Assembly: GCF_024723255.1 (NCBI RefSeq)
Contig: NZ_JANIAC010000004.1
Location: 186,001-250,000, forward strand
Source of the DNA: Aestuariibaculum sp. M13
GTDB lineage: Bacteria; Bacteroidota; Bacteroidia; Flavobacteriales; Flavobacteriaceae
Reading direction: 5' to 3'
Length of the DNA: 64,000 nt
The notes under the pieces were generated by a model. That model was given only the letters and a program-made list of their open reading frames with translations. It was not told the origin of the DNA and did no database searches. Position numbers and translations under genes: made by a program. This document shows positions 48,747 to 58,175 of the stretch, in pieces; position 1 is the stretch's first letter, and every line of letters begins with the position of its first letter.

Positions 48747-49892
48747 ATGAAAAAATTAGTAATTAAATATTTAAACGACTCGATTTCAGATTCTGAATAC
48801 CAAGAGTTATTGCTTTTGTTGAGAAAACCTAAAAACAAGCAAAAATTTACAGAATTAGTTAAAGAAAATTGTAATGTAAATATTGCTTATGAAGAGATTG
48901 ATGAAGAATTGGCTTTAAATAAAGTTAAGACAGCAATAAATAGAAGTAAGGCAGCTCCTAAGAGATATGTTTGGAAATACACAGTGGCAGCAACAATTGC
49001 TATTATGCTTACTTGTGGCTATATTTTTAGGGATATTATATTTAATAATGTTACGTCTTTAGATAATAACCCAAGAATGGTAAATACTCCTACTCCAGGT
49101 ATAGATAAAGCAGTATTGACTTTAGAAGACGGAACTGAAGTGGTGTTAGAAAATGGTGTGATTTATGAAAGTAATTACGCAACTAGTAAAGGGCAGGAAA
49201 TTGTCTACAATGCAATCAAAGAATCTGAAGAGATTGTATATAATTATTTAACAATACCAAGAGGAGGACAGTATCGTATAGAATTATCAGATGGGACTCA
49301 AGTGTGGTTAAATTCAGAAACTAAATTAAAATACCCTGTTAGTTTTATTGATGGTAAGGTTCGAGAAGTCGAATTGGTTTATGGTGAGGCTTATTTTGAT
49401 GTGTCTTCTAGTATTCTTCATAAAGGAAGTAAATTCAAAGTTTTTACTAAAGATCAAGAGATAGAAGTATTAGGAACAGAGTTTAATGTAAAAGCTTATA
49501 TGGATGAAAATTATATTTATACAACATTGGTTGAAGGGAAAGTTGCTTTAAATACTTCAAATTTAAGAGAGCTATTGAAACCCAATCAACAAGCCACATT
49601 TAGTTTAATAGATGATGATATTACTGTAGAAGAAGTAGATGTTTATTACGAAACAGCATGGAAAAAAGGAATGTTTGCTTTTAAAAATAAAACGCTTAAA
49701 GAAATCATGAAAGTATTGTCTAGATGGTATGACGTAGATGTAGTTTTTGAAGACAAGACTTTAGAAGATGTACAATTTAAAGGTGTTGTTAATAAGAATC
49801 AAAATATGGACTTAATACTAACCCTTATTAAAAACACAAAATATATAAAAGCTTATGAAATAAAAAACAATACAATCATACTTAAAAACTAA
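48747..49892 (+). CDS. FecR anti-sigma factor of operon C
   Basis: A 381-residue protein: N-terminal cytoplasmic part with SISDSEYQELLLLL, membrane helix at about 74-93, FecR domain at about 165-275 (GTQVWLNSETKLKYP, GEAYFDV), and a C-terminal DUF4974 at about 305-381. Close to FecR B. ATG start. A stem-loop and susC C follow. Confidence 0.92.
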   Translation: MKKLVIKYLNDSISDSEYQELLLLLRKPKNKQKFTELVKENCNVNIAYEEIDEELALNKVKTAINRSKAAPKRYVWKYTVAATIAIMLTCGYIFRDIIFNNVTSLDNNPRMVNTPTPGIDKAVLTLEDGTEVVLENGVIYESNYATSKGQEIVYNAIKESEEIVYNYLTIPRGGQYRIELSDGTQVWLNSETKLKYPVSFIDGKVREVELVYGEAYFDVSSSILHKGSKFKVFTKDQEIEVLGTEFNVKAYMDENYIYTTLVEGKVALNTSNLRELLKPNQQATFSLIDDDITVEEVDVYYETAWKKGMFAFKNKTLKEIMKVLSRWYDVDVVFEDKTLEDVQFKGVVNKNQNMDLILTLIKNTKYIKAYEIKNNTIILKN

Positions 49893-49902
49893 CAAAAAGA
49901 AG

Positions 49903-49945
49903 GGAATAAAGTTTCTGCTCGCCAAAGTATACTGCTTTATCCCCA
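49903..49945 (+). promoter_or_regulatory. Stem-loop between fecR and susC, operon C
   Basis: GGGAATAAAG (49903-49912) pairs with CTTTATCCCC (49936-49945) at nine of ten positions around a 23-nt loop. No U-tract. It is the weakest of the four fecR-susC hairpins. Confidence 0.5.
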
Positions 49946-49999
49946 TTAAATTATTAATTATTTAAAACACGGTTTAATTAACTAACAACAAACAAATTT

Positions 50000-52900
50000 A
50001 TGGAATTTATGTTAACCAAATTGCCTTTTCTATATAGAAAGAGGCTACTTAAATTAATTATGAGAACATTTTTTCTCTTATTCTGCACAACAGTATTCAG
50101 TTTTAGTCCCACAGATGGTATGTCTCAAAATGCCTTTGTTAAGATTGATACAGATAAGGTATTAACAGTCGATGAGATTTTTGATTTAATTATGAGTCAA
50201 ACAGACTATACCTTTATTTATCAGGTAGATATGTTTAAAAATTTTCCAAGTGTAAAGATTGAAAAGGGAACAATAAAAGTAAATAAGCTATTAAGTAAAA
50301 GCCTGTCTTTAAAAGATTATAGTTTTGAAGTAGCAAGCGATAATCAGACTATAATAGTAACGGAAATAGAACAACAACAACTAACAATATCAGGTACGGT
50401 TACAGATTTAAATGGTGTGTCTCTTTATGGTGTTACTGTTGTAATAAAGGGAACAAAAACTGGAGTAAGTACGAACTTTGATGGAGAATATAAAATTTTA
50501 GCAAAGGCTAATGATACATTAGAATTTTCCTCTATAGGGTATCAAAAGTCAACAGTTGTAGTTAACAAACAAGCAACAATTGATGTGGTTTTAGAGGAAG
50601 ATGTTAATATCTTAGAAGAGGTTGTATTGGTTTCAACAGGATATCAGGAAGTTGATAAAAGCAGAGCGACAGGTTCGTATGGTAAAGTAGACCAAAGTCA
50701 ATTAGATAAACCATCTACAAATATAGGTTCAAGACTTATTGGTAATGTTGCAGGGGTACAGTCGTTTGTTGATGAAAATGGAGATCCAGAATTTCAAATA
50801 AGAGGTCAATCTAGTTTATTTGCTAATGAAGAGCCCTTAGTTGTTGTTGACGGATTTCCAATACAAGGCGGTCTTAATTCTGTTAACCCTAACGATGTTG
50901 AGAGTGTTACAGTGTTAAAAGATGCATCGGCTGCATCTATATGGGGTGCAAAATCATCTAATGGAGTTATAGTAATTAATACTAAAAAAGTATCAAAGAA
51001 AACACCTTTAAAGGTTGAGTTTTCAGCTTTTACAAGAATGGGTAAAAAGCTTGATTTAGATTATGTTAATCCGTTAGCTTCTTCTTCAGAAACCATTGAT
51101 TATGAAATAGAATCATTTAATAAATGGAGAGCGCCTCTACCTCCGCCAATGATATTAAATTATTATTTTATGACATATTCTCAAGCGGCAACAGCAATGT
51201 TTCAAAATCAGCTTGGGAATATTACAGAAGCAGAAAAGGATGCTACACTTTCTCGTTTAAGAACACTATCTAATAAAGGGCAAATTTCAGATGAACTTTT
51301 GGCTTCTCCTATTAGTACACAATACAATTTAAGTCTGTCTGGAGCTTCAGAACGCATGAGTAATGCGCTTTCTTTTATGTATGAGGATAATCAAACAAAT
51401 TTTCAAGAAACATACAATAAAGAGTATATGTTAAATTATCGTACCGAAGCTAAAGTTTTTAAATGGTTAGATTTTTCAGCATCTGCGATGTTGCAAAAAA
51501 ATGAAATAACATCAAACGGTGTCTCTCTATCCGATATTCAAGCATTGTCTCCTTACGATATGTTGCGTGATGAGAATGGTGATTTAACTAATATTACGAC
51601 TAATTACTATTGGCCTATTATTGAAAATATGGTGCCTACAGAATTGTTTCCGTATCAGGATTGGACCTATAATCCAATTCAGGAAATGAACAATAGAAGT
51701 ATTACAAATGAAATAAATTCTGCAAGACTTCAGGCCGGTTTAAGGTTTAAAATTATTTCTGGATTAAATATTGACACAAAGCTTCAATACGAGTCTATAA
51801 ATTCAAATTATCAGGCTATTTATAATGAAAATACGTTTTATGTAAGAAACTTAGTGAATACGTCTTCTACATGGAATAGGTCTACAAATGAAATTACAGC
51901 TAATTTACCTTTGGGAGGAATTTTGAGTAGTTCTGGTGCAAAAACGGAAGTTTTCGATTTTAGAACGCAAGTTAATTTTAATAAAAGCTTTGCTAATAAG
52001 CATAATGTTAATTTTATTGGAGGCACAGAAATAATTGATGCTGTAACAAACGCGTCTTCAGACCCGATTAGATATGGTTACGATCCTACTTCTATGTCTA
52101 CAGGTATTTTTCCAAATGGCCCCACAGGTACAAGAGGTTGGTTAGGTGCTTCGCAAAACTTTTCTTATTCGCCAACATTTCGTAAAGCCACAGATAGATT
52201 CTTTTCAATATTTAGTAACCTAGAGTATACGTATAACAATAAATACACAATCTCAGGAAGTTATAGAACCGACGCTTCAAATTTAATTACAGATAACCCA
52301 GAGTTTCGTTACGACCCTTTTTGGTCTGTAGGGATGTCGTGGCAAATAAAAAATGAAAGCTTCTTAGAAAATGTAAATTGGGTGGATAGATTAACAGTAA
52401 GAGGAACTTACGGGTATAATGGTAATATCGATAAAACAACATCTTTTAAGCCTCTTATATCACTTTCGTCATCACCTAATGTTTATACAGGTGATTATAC
52501 GGCATCAATTTCAAGTTTAGGAAATCCTACTTTAAGATGGGAAAAAACCGGAACATGGAATTTTGGTATGGATTTCTCGATTTTAAAAAGAGCCCTGTAT
52601 GGTAGTGTTGATATCTATAAAAAAGAAGGTAAAGACTTAATGGCTAATATTACAATACCCTCTGTAAATGGTTCAACATCGCAAAAGTTCAATAATGCAG
52701 AAATGATTAATAAAGGTATAGAATTATCTCTAGGAACATATCTGAAAATTAGTGATAATATTTTCTGGAATGGAAACTTGAATTTTGCTTATAACGATAA
52801 TAAAATAACCAATTTGTATTACGAAAATTACAACGCTTACCAAATGATACGTGGAGGTAGTAGTGCTTATGTAGAAGGAGAAAATGCAAATACATTATGG

Positions 52901-53515
52901 ACTTGGATGTATGGAGGGCTAGACGATAATGGTAAGCCTACTCATATAGATAATGAAGGAACACAATACAATTTTACAGTAAGTTCTTTGCCAGGTGACG
53001 ATATAAATTATGTTGAGAATAAAGGAACATTGGTAGCACCTTACACGCTTGGTTTTACAAGTGCATTCGATATTTACGATTTTAATTTATCGTTTATTGT
53101 TACAGGTAAATTTGGGCATGTATTTAAAAGACAATCATTTAATTATAAAGGTTTGTTTACTTCAAGAGTCTTACCTAACAGTAGTTTAACAGATGTTAGA
53201 AATGCAGAACCATCAGAGATCATACCATTACCAACTTCAGATCAGGAACCAACGTATTATTTGTGGGACAGATATTATCCGTATATGAATTATTTGGTTG
53301 AAAGTGCTTCGCATATTAGAATGCAGGAAATTAATGTAACCTACAATTTGCCAATAAGTAAATTATTTAAGTCTCAGGCAAAAGCTCAAGTGTTTGTTCA
53401 AGGTAATAATTTGTTTACCCTGAAATCAAACACCTACAATGAAGATCCTGAATATACTTTAGGAACCGTGAAACCGCAACCTACAATTACTTTAGGAACA
53501 AAATGGACTTTTTAA
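50000..53515 (+). CDS. SusC/RagA TonB-dependent transporter, operon C
   Basis: A 1171-residue transporter with signal segment (about 20-40), STN domain (about 50-120, VDEIFDLIMSQTDYTFIYQ), carboxypeptidase-D-like domain (about 131-213), plug (LEEVVLVSTGYQEVDKSRATGS, then VLKDASAASIWGAKSSNGVI) and a barrel ending ITLGTKWTF. It belongs to another SusC branch than A and B: the plug motif STGYQ and the C-terminal region differ. It probably takes a different ligand. susD follows after 3 bp. Confidence 0.95.
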   Translation: MEFMLTKLPFLYRKRLLKLIMRTFFLLFCTTVFSFSPTDGMSQNAFVKIDTDKVLTVDEIFDLIMSQTDYTFIYQVDMFKNFPSVKIEKGTIKVNKLLSKSLSLKDYSFEVASDNQTIIVTEIEQQQLTISGTVTDLNGVSLYGVTVVIKGTKTGVSTNFDGEYKILAKANDTLEFSSIGYQKSTVVVNKQATIDVVLEEDVNILEEVVLVSTGYQEVDKSRATGSYGKVDQSQLDKPSTNIGSRLIGNVAGVQSFVDENGDPEFQIRGQSSLFANEEPLVVVDGFPIQGGLNSVNPNDVESVTVLKDASAASIWGAKSSNGVIVINTKKVSKKTPLKVEFSAFTRMGKKLDLDYVNPLASSSETIDYEIESFNKWRAPLPPPMILNYYFMTYSQAATAMFQNQLGNITEAEKDATLSRLRTLSNKGQISDELLASPISTQYNLSLSGASERMSNALSFMYEDNQTNFQETYNKEYMLNYRTEAKVFKWLDFSASAMLQKNEITSNGVSLSDIQALSPYDMLRDENGDLTNITTNYYWPIIENMVPTELFPYQDWTYNPIQEMNNRSITNEINSARLQAGLRFKIISGLNIDTKLQYESINSNYQAIYNENTFYVRNLVNTSSTWNRSTNEITANLPLGGILSSSGAKTEVFDFRTQVNFNKSFANKHNVNFIGGTEIIDAVTNASSDPIRYGYDPTSMSTGIFPNGPTGTRGWLGASQNFSYSPTFRKATDRFFSIFSNLEYTYNNKYTISGSYRTDASNLITDNPEFRYDPFWSVGMSWQIKNESFLENVNWVDRLTVRGTYGYNGNIDKTTSFKPLISLSSSPNVYTGDYTASISSLGNPTLRWEKTGTWNFGMDFSILKRALYGSVDIYKKEGKDLMANITIPSVNGSTSQKFNNAEMINKGIELSLGTYLKISDNIFWNGNLNFAYNDNKITNLYYENYNAYQMIRGGSSAYVEGENANTLWTWMYGGLDDNGKPTHIDNEGTQYNFTVSSLPGDDINYVENKGTLVAPYTLGFTSAFDIYDFNLSFIVTGKFGHVFKRQSFNYKGLFTSRVLPNSSLTDVRNAEPSEIIPLPTSDQEPTYYLWDRYYPYMNYLVESASHIRMQEINVTYNLPISKLFKSQAKAQVFVQGNNLFTLKSNTYNEDPEYTLGTVKPQPTITLGTKWTF

Positions 53516-53518
53516 AAA

Positions 53519-55063
53519 ATGAAACAAATGAAAAATAAAAATATACATAATAAAGCTTATGAAATAATTTCAATGCTTTTAATATTAATAGTAATTGTCT
53601 CTTGTGATGAATTTTTAGACGAGCCACCTTCAACATCAACAAATATTGAAATAAAAACGATTGAGCAGCTGGATAATTTATTAAACGATTTTGCGGTTTT
53701 TTATGAAGAAGGTAATAGAACAAGTGTTTATAGTACCGACGATTATGAACTTCCATTAGAGTTGTTTAACCAAAGGCCTTCTACTTTTAATTTAACAGGA
53801 ATTCAATATTACACATGGGATATTGATAATATAATGCTTCAAACCGACAATTATTGGACAAGTGAGTTTGAAAAGATTTTTTATGCTAATGTTGTTTTAG
53901 ATAATCTGGATAATGTTTCAGGACCTGCCAGTGATAAAGCCAGACTAGAAAGTGAGGCAAGGTTTTTAAGAGCTTATAGTTATTTTCAATTAGTAAATAC
54001 CTATTGTTTACCATACTCAAGTGACAACTTATCGGCGTTAGGTTTACCTATTAAGACAATTCCTAATTATGAGGAGTCTTTAGACAGAAATTCATTAGAG
54101 CAAACCTATGATTTTATTGAAAGCGACATTTTAAAATCTTTAGAATTAAACGTTCCTATTCTTCAGTCGGGGCAATTAAGAACTTGGCGAGCCAATACGG
54201 CTGCCGTAAATGCTTTAGCCGCTAGATTTTATTTAGCAAAACAAGATTATGAAAAAGCTCAAAATTATGCTCAGACAGCTATTGATAACCACCCTGGAAT
54301 GGTAGATTATAATACCGATATGTACTATGGTATGAGCGAAGATTATATTTTAAATCCAGGTACAATTGAAGAAGAAACCTTTACCATGGAATACCCTTAT
54401 GGTCATGATAACCAAACAGATCCAACAGATAGGTTAAACTGGGGGGAATTTATGTATGCAAGGTTACTATACCATGCATCATGGTGGTATATTCCAAGTG
54501 AAGATCTTTTAAGTTTGTATGATCAAGAAAACGATTTACGCTACAAGTATCATATCGTAGAAGGATATTCTTATAACAGAGGGATGACGAATCCAGCTTA
54601 CAATTATCCGGGGTATATTTTCTTTTATAAATCCGATATTCCGAGTGGTCCAACAGCTGCCGAAATGCATTTAATTAAGGCAGAATCTCAAGTTCGAATG
54701 GGAGATGTTTCTGGAGCAATGACAACAGTTAATCAAGTTTATATAAAAAGGACGCTTTCAGGAACACCTTCTTTAGTAGCTTCTAACCAAGATGACGCTT
54801 TGCTTTTAATATTAGAAGAAAGAAGAAGAGAGTTGCCATTTACCCAGAGATGGTTTGATATTCGAAGATATAATAGCAATAGCACAAGTATTGATGATGT
54901 TACTCTAACTAGAGAGTTTTACGAGTACACCTCAACATCAGTGCTTTCTGATGGGCCAATTCAAACATATACACTGCCAATAGGTTCAAATAGATATGCT
55001 GCCCCAATTCCAGATTTTGATGTTGTAGCAAGTCAGGGTGAGTTAGTACAAAATCCATATTAA
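53519..55063 (+). CDS. SusD/RagB lipoprotein, operon C
   Basis: A 514-residue lipoprotein (VIVSC-DEFLDEPPSTS). Core segments ARFLRAYSYFQLVNTYCLPY and AVNALAARFYLAKQDYEKAQNYAQ (TPR-like) and the C-terminal EERRRELPFTQRWFDIRRYN and YAAPIPDFDV are typical of the SusD/RagB type with the YAxPIP ending. It pairs with SusC C. Confidence 0.93.
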   Translation: MKQMKNKNIHNKAYEIISMLLILIVIVSCDEFLDEPPSTSTNIEIKTIEQLDNLLNDFAVFYEEGNRTSVYSTDDYELPLELFNQRPSTFNLTGIQYYTWDIDNIMLQTDNYWTSEFEKIFYANVVLDNLDNVSGPASDKARLESEARFLRAYSYFQLVNTYCLPYSSDNLSALGLPIKTIPNYEESLDRNSLEQTYDFIESDILKSLELNVPILQSGQLRTWRANTAAVNALAARFYLAKQDYEKAQNYAQTAIDNHPGMVDYNTDMYYGMSEDYILNPGTIEEETFTMEYPYGHDNQTDPTDRLNWGEFMYARLLYHASWWYIPSEDLLSLYDQENDLRYKYHIVEGYSYNRGMTNPAYNYPGYIFFYKSDIPSGPTAAEMHLIKAESQVRMGDVSGAMTTVNQVYIKRTLSGTPSLVASNQDDALLLILEERRRELPFTQRWFDIRRYNSNSTSIDDVTLTREFYEYTSTSVLSDGPIQTYTLPIGSNRYAAPIPDFDVVASQGELVQNPY

Positions 55064-55143
55064 TCACAGAAAATATTATTTAAATAAAAATAATCTAATG
55101 CTCTTGAGAAACATGTTGCTCAAGAGCTAATCTCTTATTGAAA

Positions 55144-56556
55144 ATGAAACAGTATATGTTTAGATACGTCTCATTGGTTGTGTTGTTTATAACTTTTAGT
55201 TGTGTTAATACACCAAAACAGAAAAAAATTCAAGGTAATGTAGATATTCCGTTAAAAGATTTTAGGATAGCCTATGGTATGAATATGGATGAAATTCAAA
55301 TGGATTCCTTAGGTAATTATACTGTAGATTTAAACGATGACCCAGAAGGTGTTTATAGGTTACTTGTAAATGGTATGTCTTTTCCAATTTATATTAATGA
55401 TAACACCAATTTAACATTAAATATATCTAAGCCTGTTTCTAGAAATATTTTTGATGCCATTTCCCTTTCCGGTGATAATATTGAAAATACGGAGCTTTTG
55501 TTTAAATATAAAAGACAAAAAGATAGTCTTTTTTTACTTAATAAAAGAGACATTTATCAAAAGATACCGTTGGAATTCGAAAAGTATATAAATGTTAGAA
55601 TGGAGAGTATTCTTGATTGGATTGATAATTTTGTTGTAGATAATAATGTTGATAACAAACAGCTGATAGAATATTTAAAGCTACAAGAACTCTCTGAAGC
55701 ACACTATTTGTTTTACTATTATCCTAATGATCATAAACGTTATGTCCCTAATAATACAGATATAACTCCTGAATATTTTAAAACCTATTATAATAATCAA
55801 TTAGACAAGGATAGTAAAATAACTTATATGGGAAGTGATCAATTTGCAATGATTGCTAGAGGTAAATACAATTCTCAATTAAGAGAAAAATTAATAGGGT
55901 ATGATCCGAATTCATTGCAATATCAGAAAAAAATGGAGGAAGCATTAAGTGGTATGACGTATCCAGAGTATATGAAGAATGATTTGTATACAATTTTTAT
56001 TATAAATTATGGAAAAACAACAAATCCGGAGATTAAACCCTATTTGACTAAAATTATTAATGAGCATGTTACTTCAGGTGTTTTATTTGAAAGGTGGAAA
56101 GCATTTGTAAAGTCAGATAAAATGTTTTCAAACGGAGATATAGCTCCCAATTTTACATTAACTGATATTGATGGCAATAAAATTTCATTAAGTGATTTTA
56201 GAGGGAAACTAGTTTATATTGATTTATGGGCAACATGGTGCGGACCTTGCCTAAAAGAAATGCCCGATTTAAAAAAATTAAAAGAAAAGTATAAAGACTC
56301 TAATATTGTTTTTATAGGTATTTCTTTAGATGATGACATAGAAACATGGAAAAAAATGCTGGAGAAAGAAGGGGATAACTTTTTAACAGGTATTCAACTA
56401 GCTACAGGGCAATATGAAACCCAATTAAATAAAGATTATGGTGTTAACGGAATACCTCATTTTATTTTGATTGATAGAGATGGAACTTTGATAGCAAAAA
56501 AGGCTCCTCGTCCTTCAAATAATAAAATATTTGAACTAATAGATAGTAAATTGTAG
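55144..56556 (+). CDS. TlpA-like thiol-disulfide lipoprotein, operon C
   Basis: The ATG at 55144 gives 470 residues; a TTG two codons earlier is unlikely. It starts with a lipoprotein signal (ITFSC-VNTPKQ). The N-terminal part (about 25-110) is beta-rich and DUF4369-like, the middle is helical, and the C-terminal 140 residues form a thioredoxin domain with W-CGPC (C366, C369) and GIPHFILID. Same architecture as the operon A protein at 20673-22076, here directly after SusD without the DUF4843 and PKD-like lipoproteins. Last gene of operon C. Confidence 0.87.
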   Translation: MKQYMFRYVSLVVLFITFSCVNTPKQKKIQGNVDIPLKDFRIAYGMNMDEIQMDSLGNYTVDLNDDPEGVYRLLVNGMSFPIYINDNTNLTLNISKPVSRNIFDAISLSGDNIENTELLFKYKRQKDSLFLLNKRDIYQKIPLEFEKYINVRMESILDWIDNFVVDNNVDNKQLIEYLKLQELSEAHYLFYYYPNDHKRYVPNNTDITPEYFKTYYNNQLDKDSKITYMGSDQFAMIARGKYNSQLREKLIGYDPNSLQYQKKMEEALSGMTYPEYMKNDLYTIFIINYGKTTNPEIKPYLTKIINEHVTSGVLFERWKAFVKSDKMFSNGDIAPNFTLTDIDGNKISLSDFRGKLVYIDLWATWCGPCLKEMPDLKKLKEKYKDSNIVFIGISLDDDIETWKKMLEKEGDNFLTGIQLATGQYETQLNKDYGVNGIPHFILIDRDGTLIAKKAPRPSNNKIFELIDSKL

Positions 56557-56612
56557 AAGAGGTTGTTGTAATAGAATAAGTTGTCTAAATTTTTTGGTTG
56601 AGTTTAGTTGGT

Positions 56613-56643
56613 AAAAAGAGTTCGTAGGTTACGAACTCTTTTT
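56613..56643 (+). terminator. Terminator of operon C
   Basis: A perfect 14-bp stem AAAAAGAGTTCGTA/TACGAACTCTTTTT with loop GGT and further T residues. Strong bidirectional terminator shape. Confidence 0.85.
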
Positions 56644-56772
56644 TTATGTTCTATAAAAAGAGAGTTTAAGATAGTCTCTTTTTTTTAAGGAAAGAATACT
56701 AGCTGTATTTATCTCTAACTATATTTTTATTTAAAGCAGATGAATACCAACTAGGTTTATTGAAAGGATTTG

Positions 56773-57219
56773 TTAATTGTCCAACGGTATAAATGAATAG
56801 ATTATAGTATTGGTATGAAGGTCAAAATAGGGTAGGGTACCATCGTGTCTTTGCGGGTGGTTTAAAATTTTATGATAGCGCTTTGTTAAATGCTTAACCA
56901 ATTCTACTAAGTCCCCTTTGGTAGCAGGTAGATTAACATCTTTTGTAAGTCCCAGTCTTATCCAATCTGCAAGTAGAGTTCCAAGAGTTGCATTTGCTAC
57001 GCCTTGTACACTCATAGCTTCTACTTTCGTTTTGGTTTGTTCAGGATTAATATTTGTGGGAACATTGGTGTTTTCAATTTTGGTAGTCGGTAATTTTGAC
57101 TGTTTTAATTTCTTCGCATTGTGCGCTTTGGATCTGCAGGAGTTACAGCAAAATTTTTGAACGCGTCGTCTTGTAGGTTCAAATTCTTTATAGCAATAGT
57201 TACAAATGTAATATCTCAT
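56773..57219 (-). CDS. Zinc-ribbon protein of unknown function
   Basis: A 148-residue protein. The N-terminal 30 residues carry CNYC and CCNSC (residues 6-9 and 24-28) with many basic residues, as in zinc ribbons that bind nucleic acid. A linker rich in Lys/Thr/Asn/Pro follows, then a C-terminal region of about 75 residues (LADWIRLGL, LVKHLTKRYHKIL) without a recognised family. No export signal. It is a single gene between operons C and D, on the opposite strand. The 32-bp palindrome 11 bp before its start may be an autoregulatory operator. Confidence 0.65.
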   Translation of the reverse strand: MRYYICNYCYKEFEPTRRRVQKFCCNSCRSKAHNAKKLKQSKLPTTKIENTNVPTNINPEQTKTKVEAMSVQGVANATLGTLLADWIRLGLTKDVNLPATKGDLVELVKHLTKRYHKILNHPQRHDGTLPYFDLHTNTIIYSFIPLDN

Positions 57220-57229
57220 TTAAATAAAT

Positions 57230-57261
57230 TTAGCGTCAAGCTAACGTTAGATTGACGCTAA
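57230..57261 (-). promoter_or_regulatory. 32-bp near-perfect nested palindrome
   Basis: TTAGCGTCAA (57230-57239) and TTGACGCTAA (57252-57261) are perfect inverted repeats. Between them lies the palindrome CTAACGTTAG (57241-57250). Only one pair of the whole 32 bp is mismatched. It ends 11 bp from the start codon of the zinc-ribbon gene. It is a candidate operator for that protein or a 5'-UTR hairpin. Confidence 0.6.
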
Positions 57262-57421
57262 AATAGCATTTAATAGTTGGTTTGGAGCTTAAATTTAATA
57301 TAAAGAGTTTGTTTTAAAATTTTATTAAAGGAATCTCTAGTATTTCATTACTAAACCTACATTCTTTGTATAGATTAAAAAAATGTTTAATATTGTTAGC
57401 TAATTTAATTTCTTTCCCTTC

Positions 57422-57997
57422 TTGTCTGTTTATAGCAAATATCCGGATCAATTACTTTTAGATCTTCTTAAAAAGGATGATCAGCAGGCTTACACAGAAA
57501 TTTTTAATAGGTATTGTAAACTTTTAATAAACCATGCCTATAAAATTTTACAAAGTCAGGATGAAGCAAACGATATTATTCAAGAGGTATTTTTGGTTAT
57601 TTGGAATAAACGAAATGAATTAAATATTAAAGGCTCTCTATCGTCATATTTGTATAAGGCTACAAAAAATAGAATACTTAATCATATAGCACACGAAAAG
57701 GTTGTATTACGATACGCAGATTCAATTTCAGGTTTCATGGAAAATGACTATGCCTTTGCAGATACAGATCAAAGAGAAGAGGAGTTACAAGACATTATAG
57801 CTAAAGAAATAGAGTCTCTTCCAAAAAAGATGCGCGAGATTTTCATTTTGAGAAAACTAGAGGAGTTGTCTTATGATGAAATAGCCAATCAATTAAATAT
57901 TTCTGATAAAACTGCCAAACAACAGGTATATAATGCATTAAAAAAATTAAAAGAGAAAATAAACCCTTTTTTGGTTATTTTAATGTTTAAAATTTAA
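57422..57997 (+). CDS. ECF sigma factor of operon D
   Basis: A 191-residue sigma factor with region 2 at about 18-85 (EANDIIQEVFLVIWNKRNEL) and region 4 at about 130-180 (LSYDEIANQLNISDKTAKQQVYNALKKLK). The start is a TTG; the preceding in-frame codons offer no ATG. It is in line with fecR D, 178 bp upstream, as in operon A. Less similar to sigma A, B and C than B and C are to each other. Confidence 0.88.
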   Translation: MSVYSKYPDQLLLDLLKKDDQQAYTEIFNRYCKLLINHAYKILQSQDEANDIIQEVFLVIWNKRNELNIKGSLSSYLYKATKNRILNHIAHEKVVLRYADSISGFMENDYAFADTDQREEELQDIIAKEIESLPKKMREIFILRKLEELSYDEIANQLNISDKTAKQQVYNALKKLKEKINPFLVILMFKI

Positions 57998-58175
57998 ATG
58001 TAATTGTTTGTATTTGAGTGTTTTATTTGTTTCGCTTATAAGCCTTAAACTTTCGAATAAAAAAGGTTTATTTAACAATAAAATAATAATTTTTTAATTT
58101 TTTTTGATTTTGTCTATGACAAAACCTGATTTAGCCTGTCTTATAATTAAACAGTAGGAAATTCTATGTTTAATT

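Noticed and set aside
56918-57160. Plus-strand open frame opposite the zinc-ribbon gene
   Set aside because: It is antisense to the zinc-ribbon protein, which has coherent cysteine motifs. The plus-strand product has no family features.
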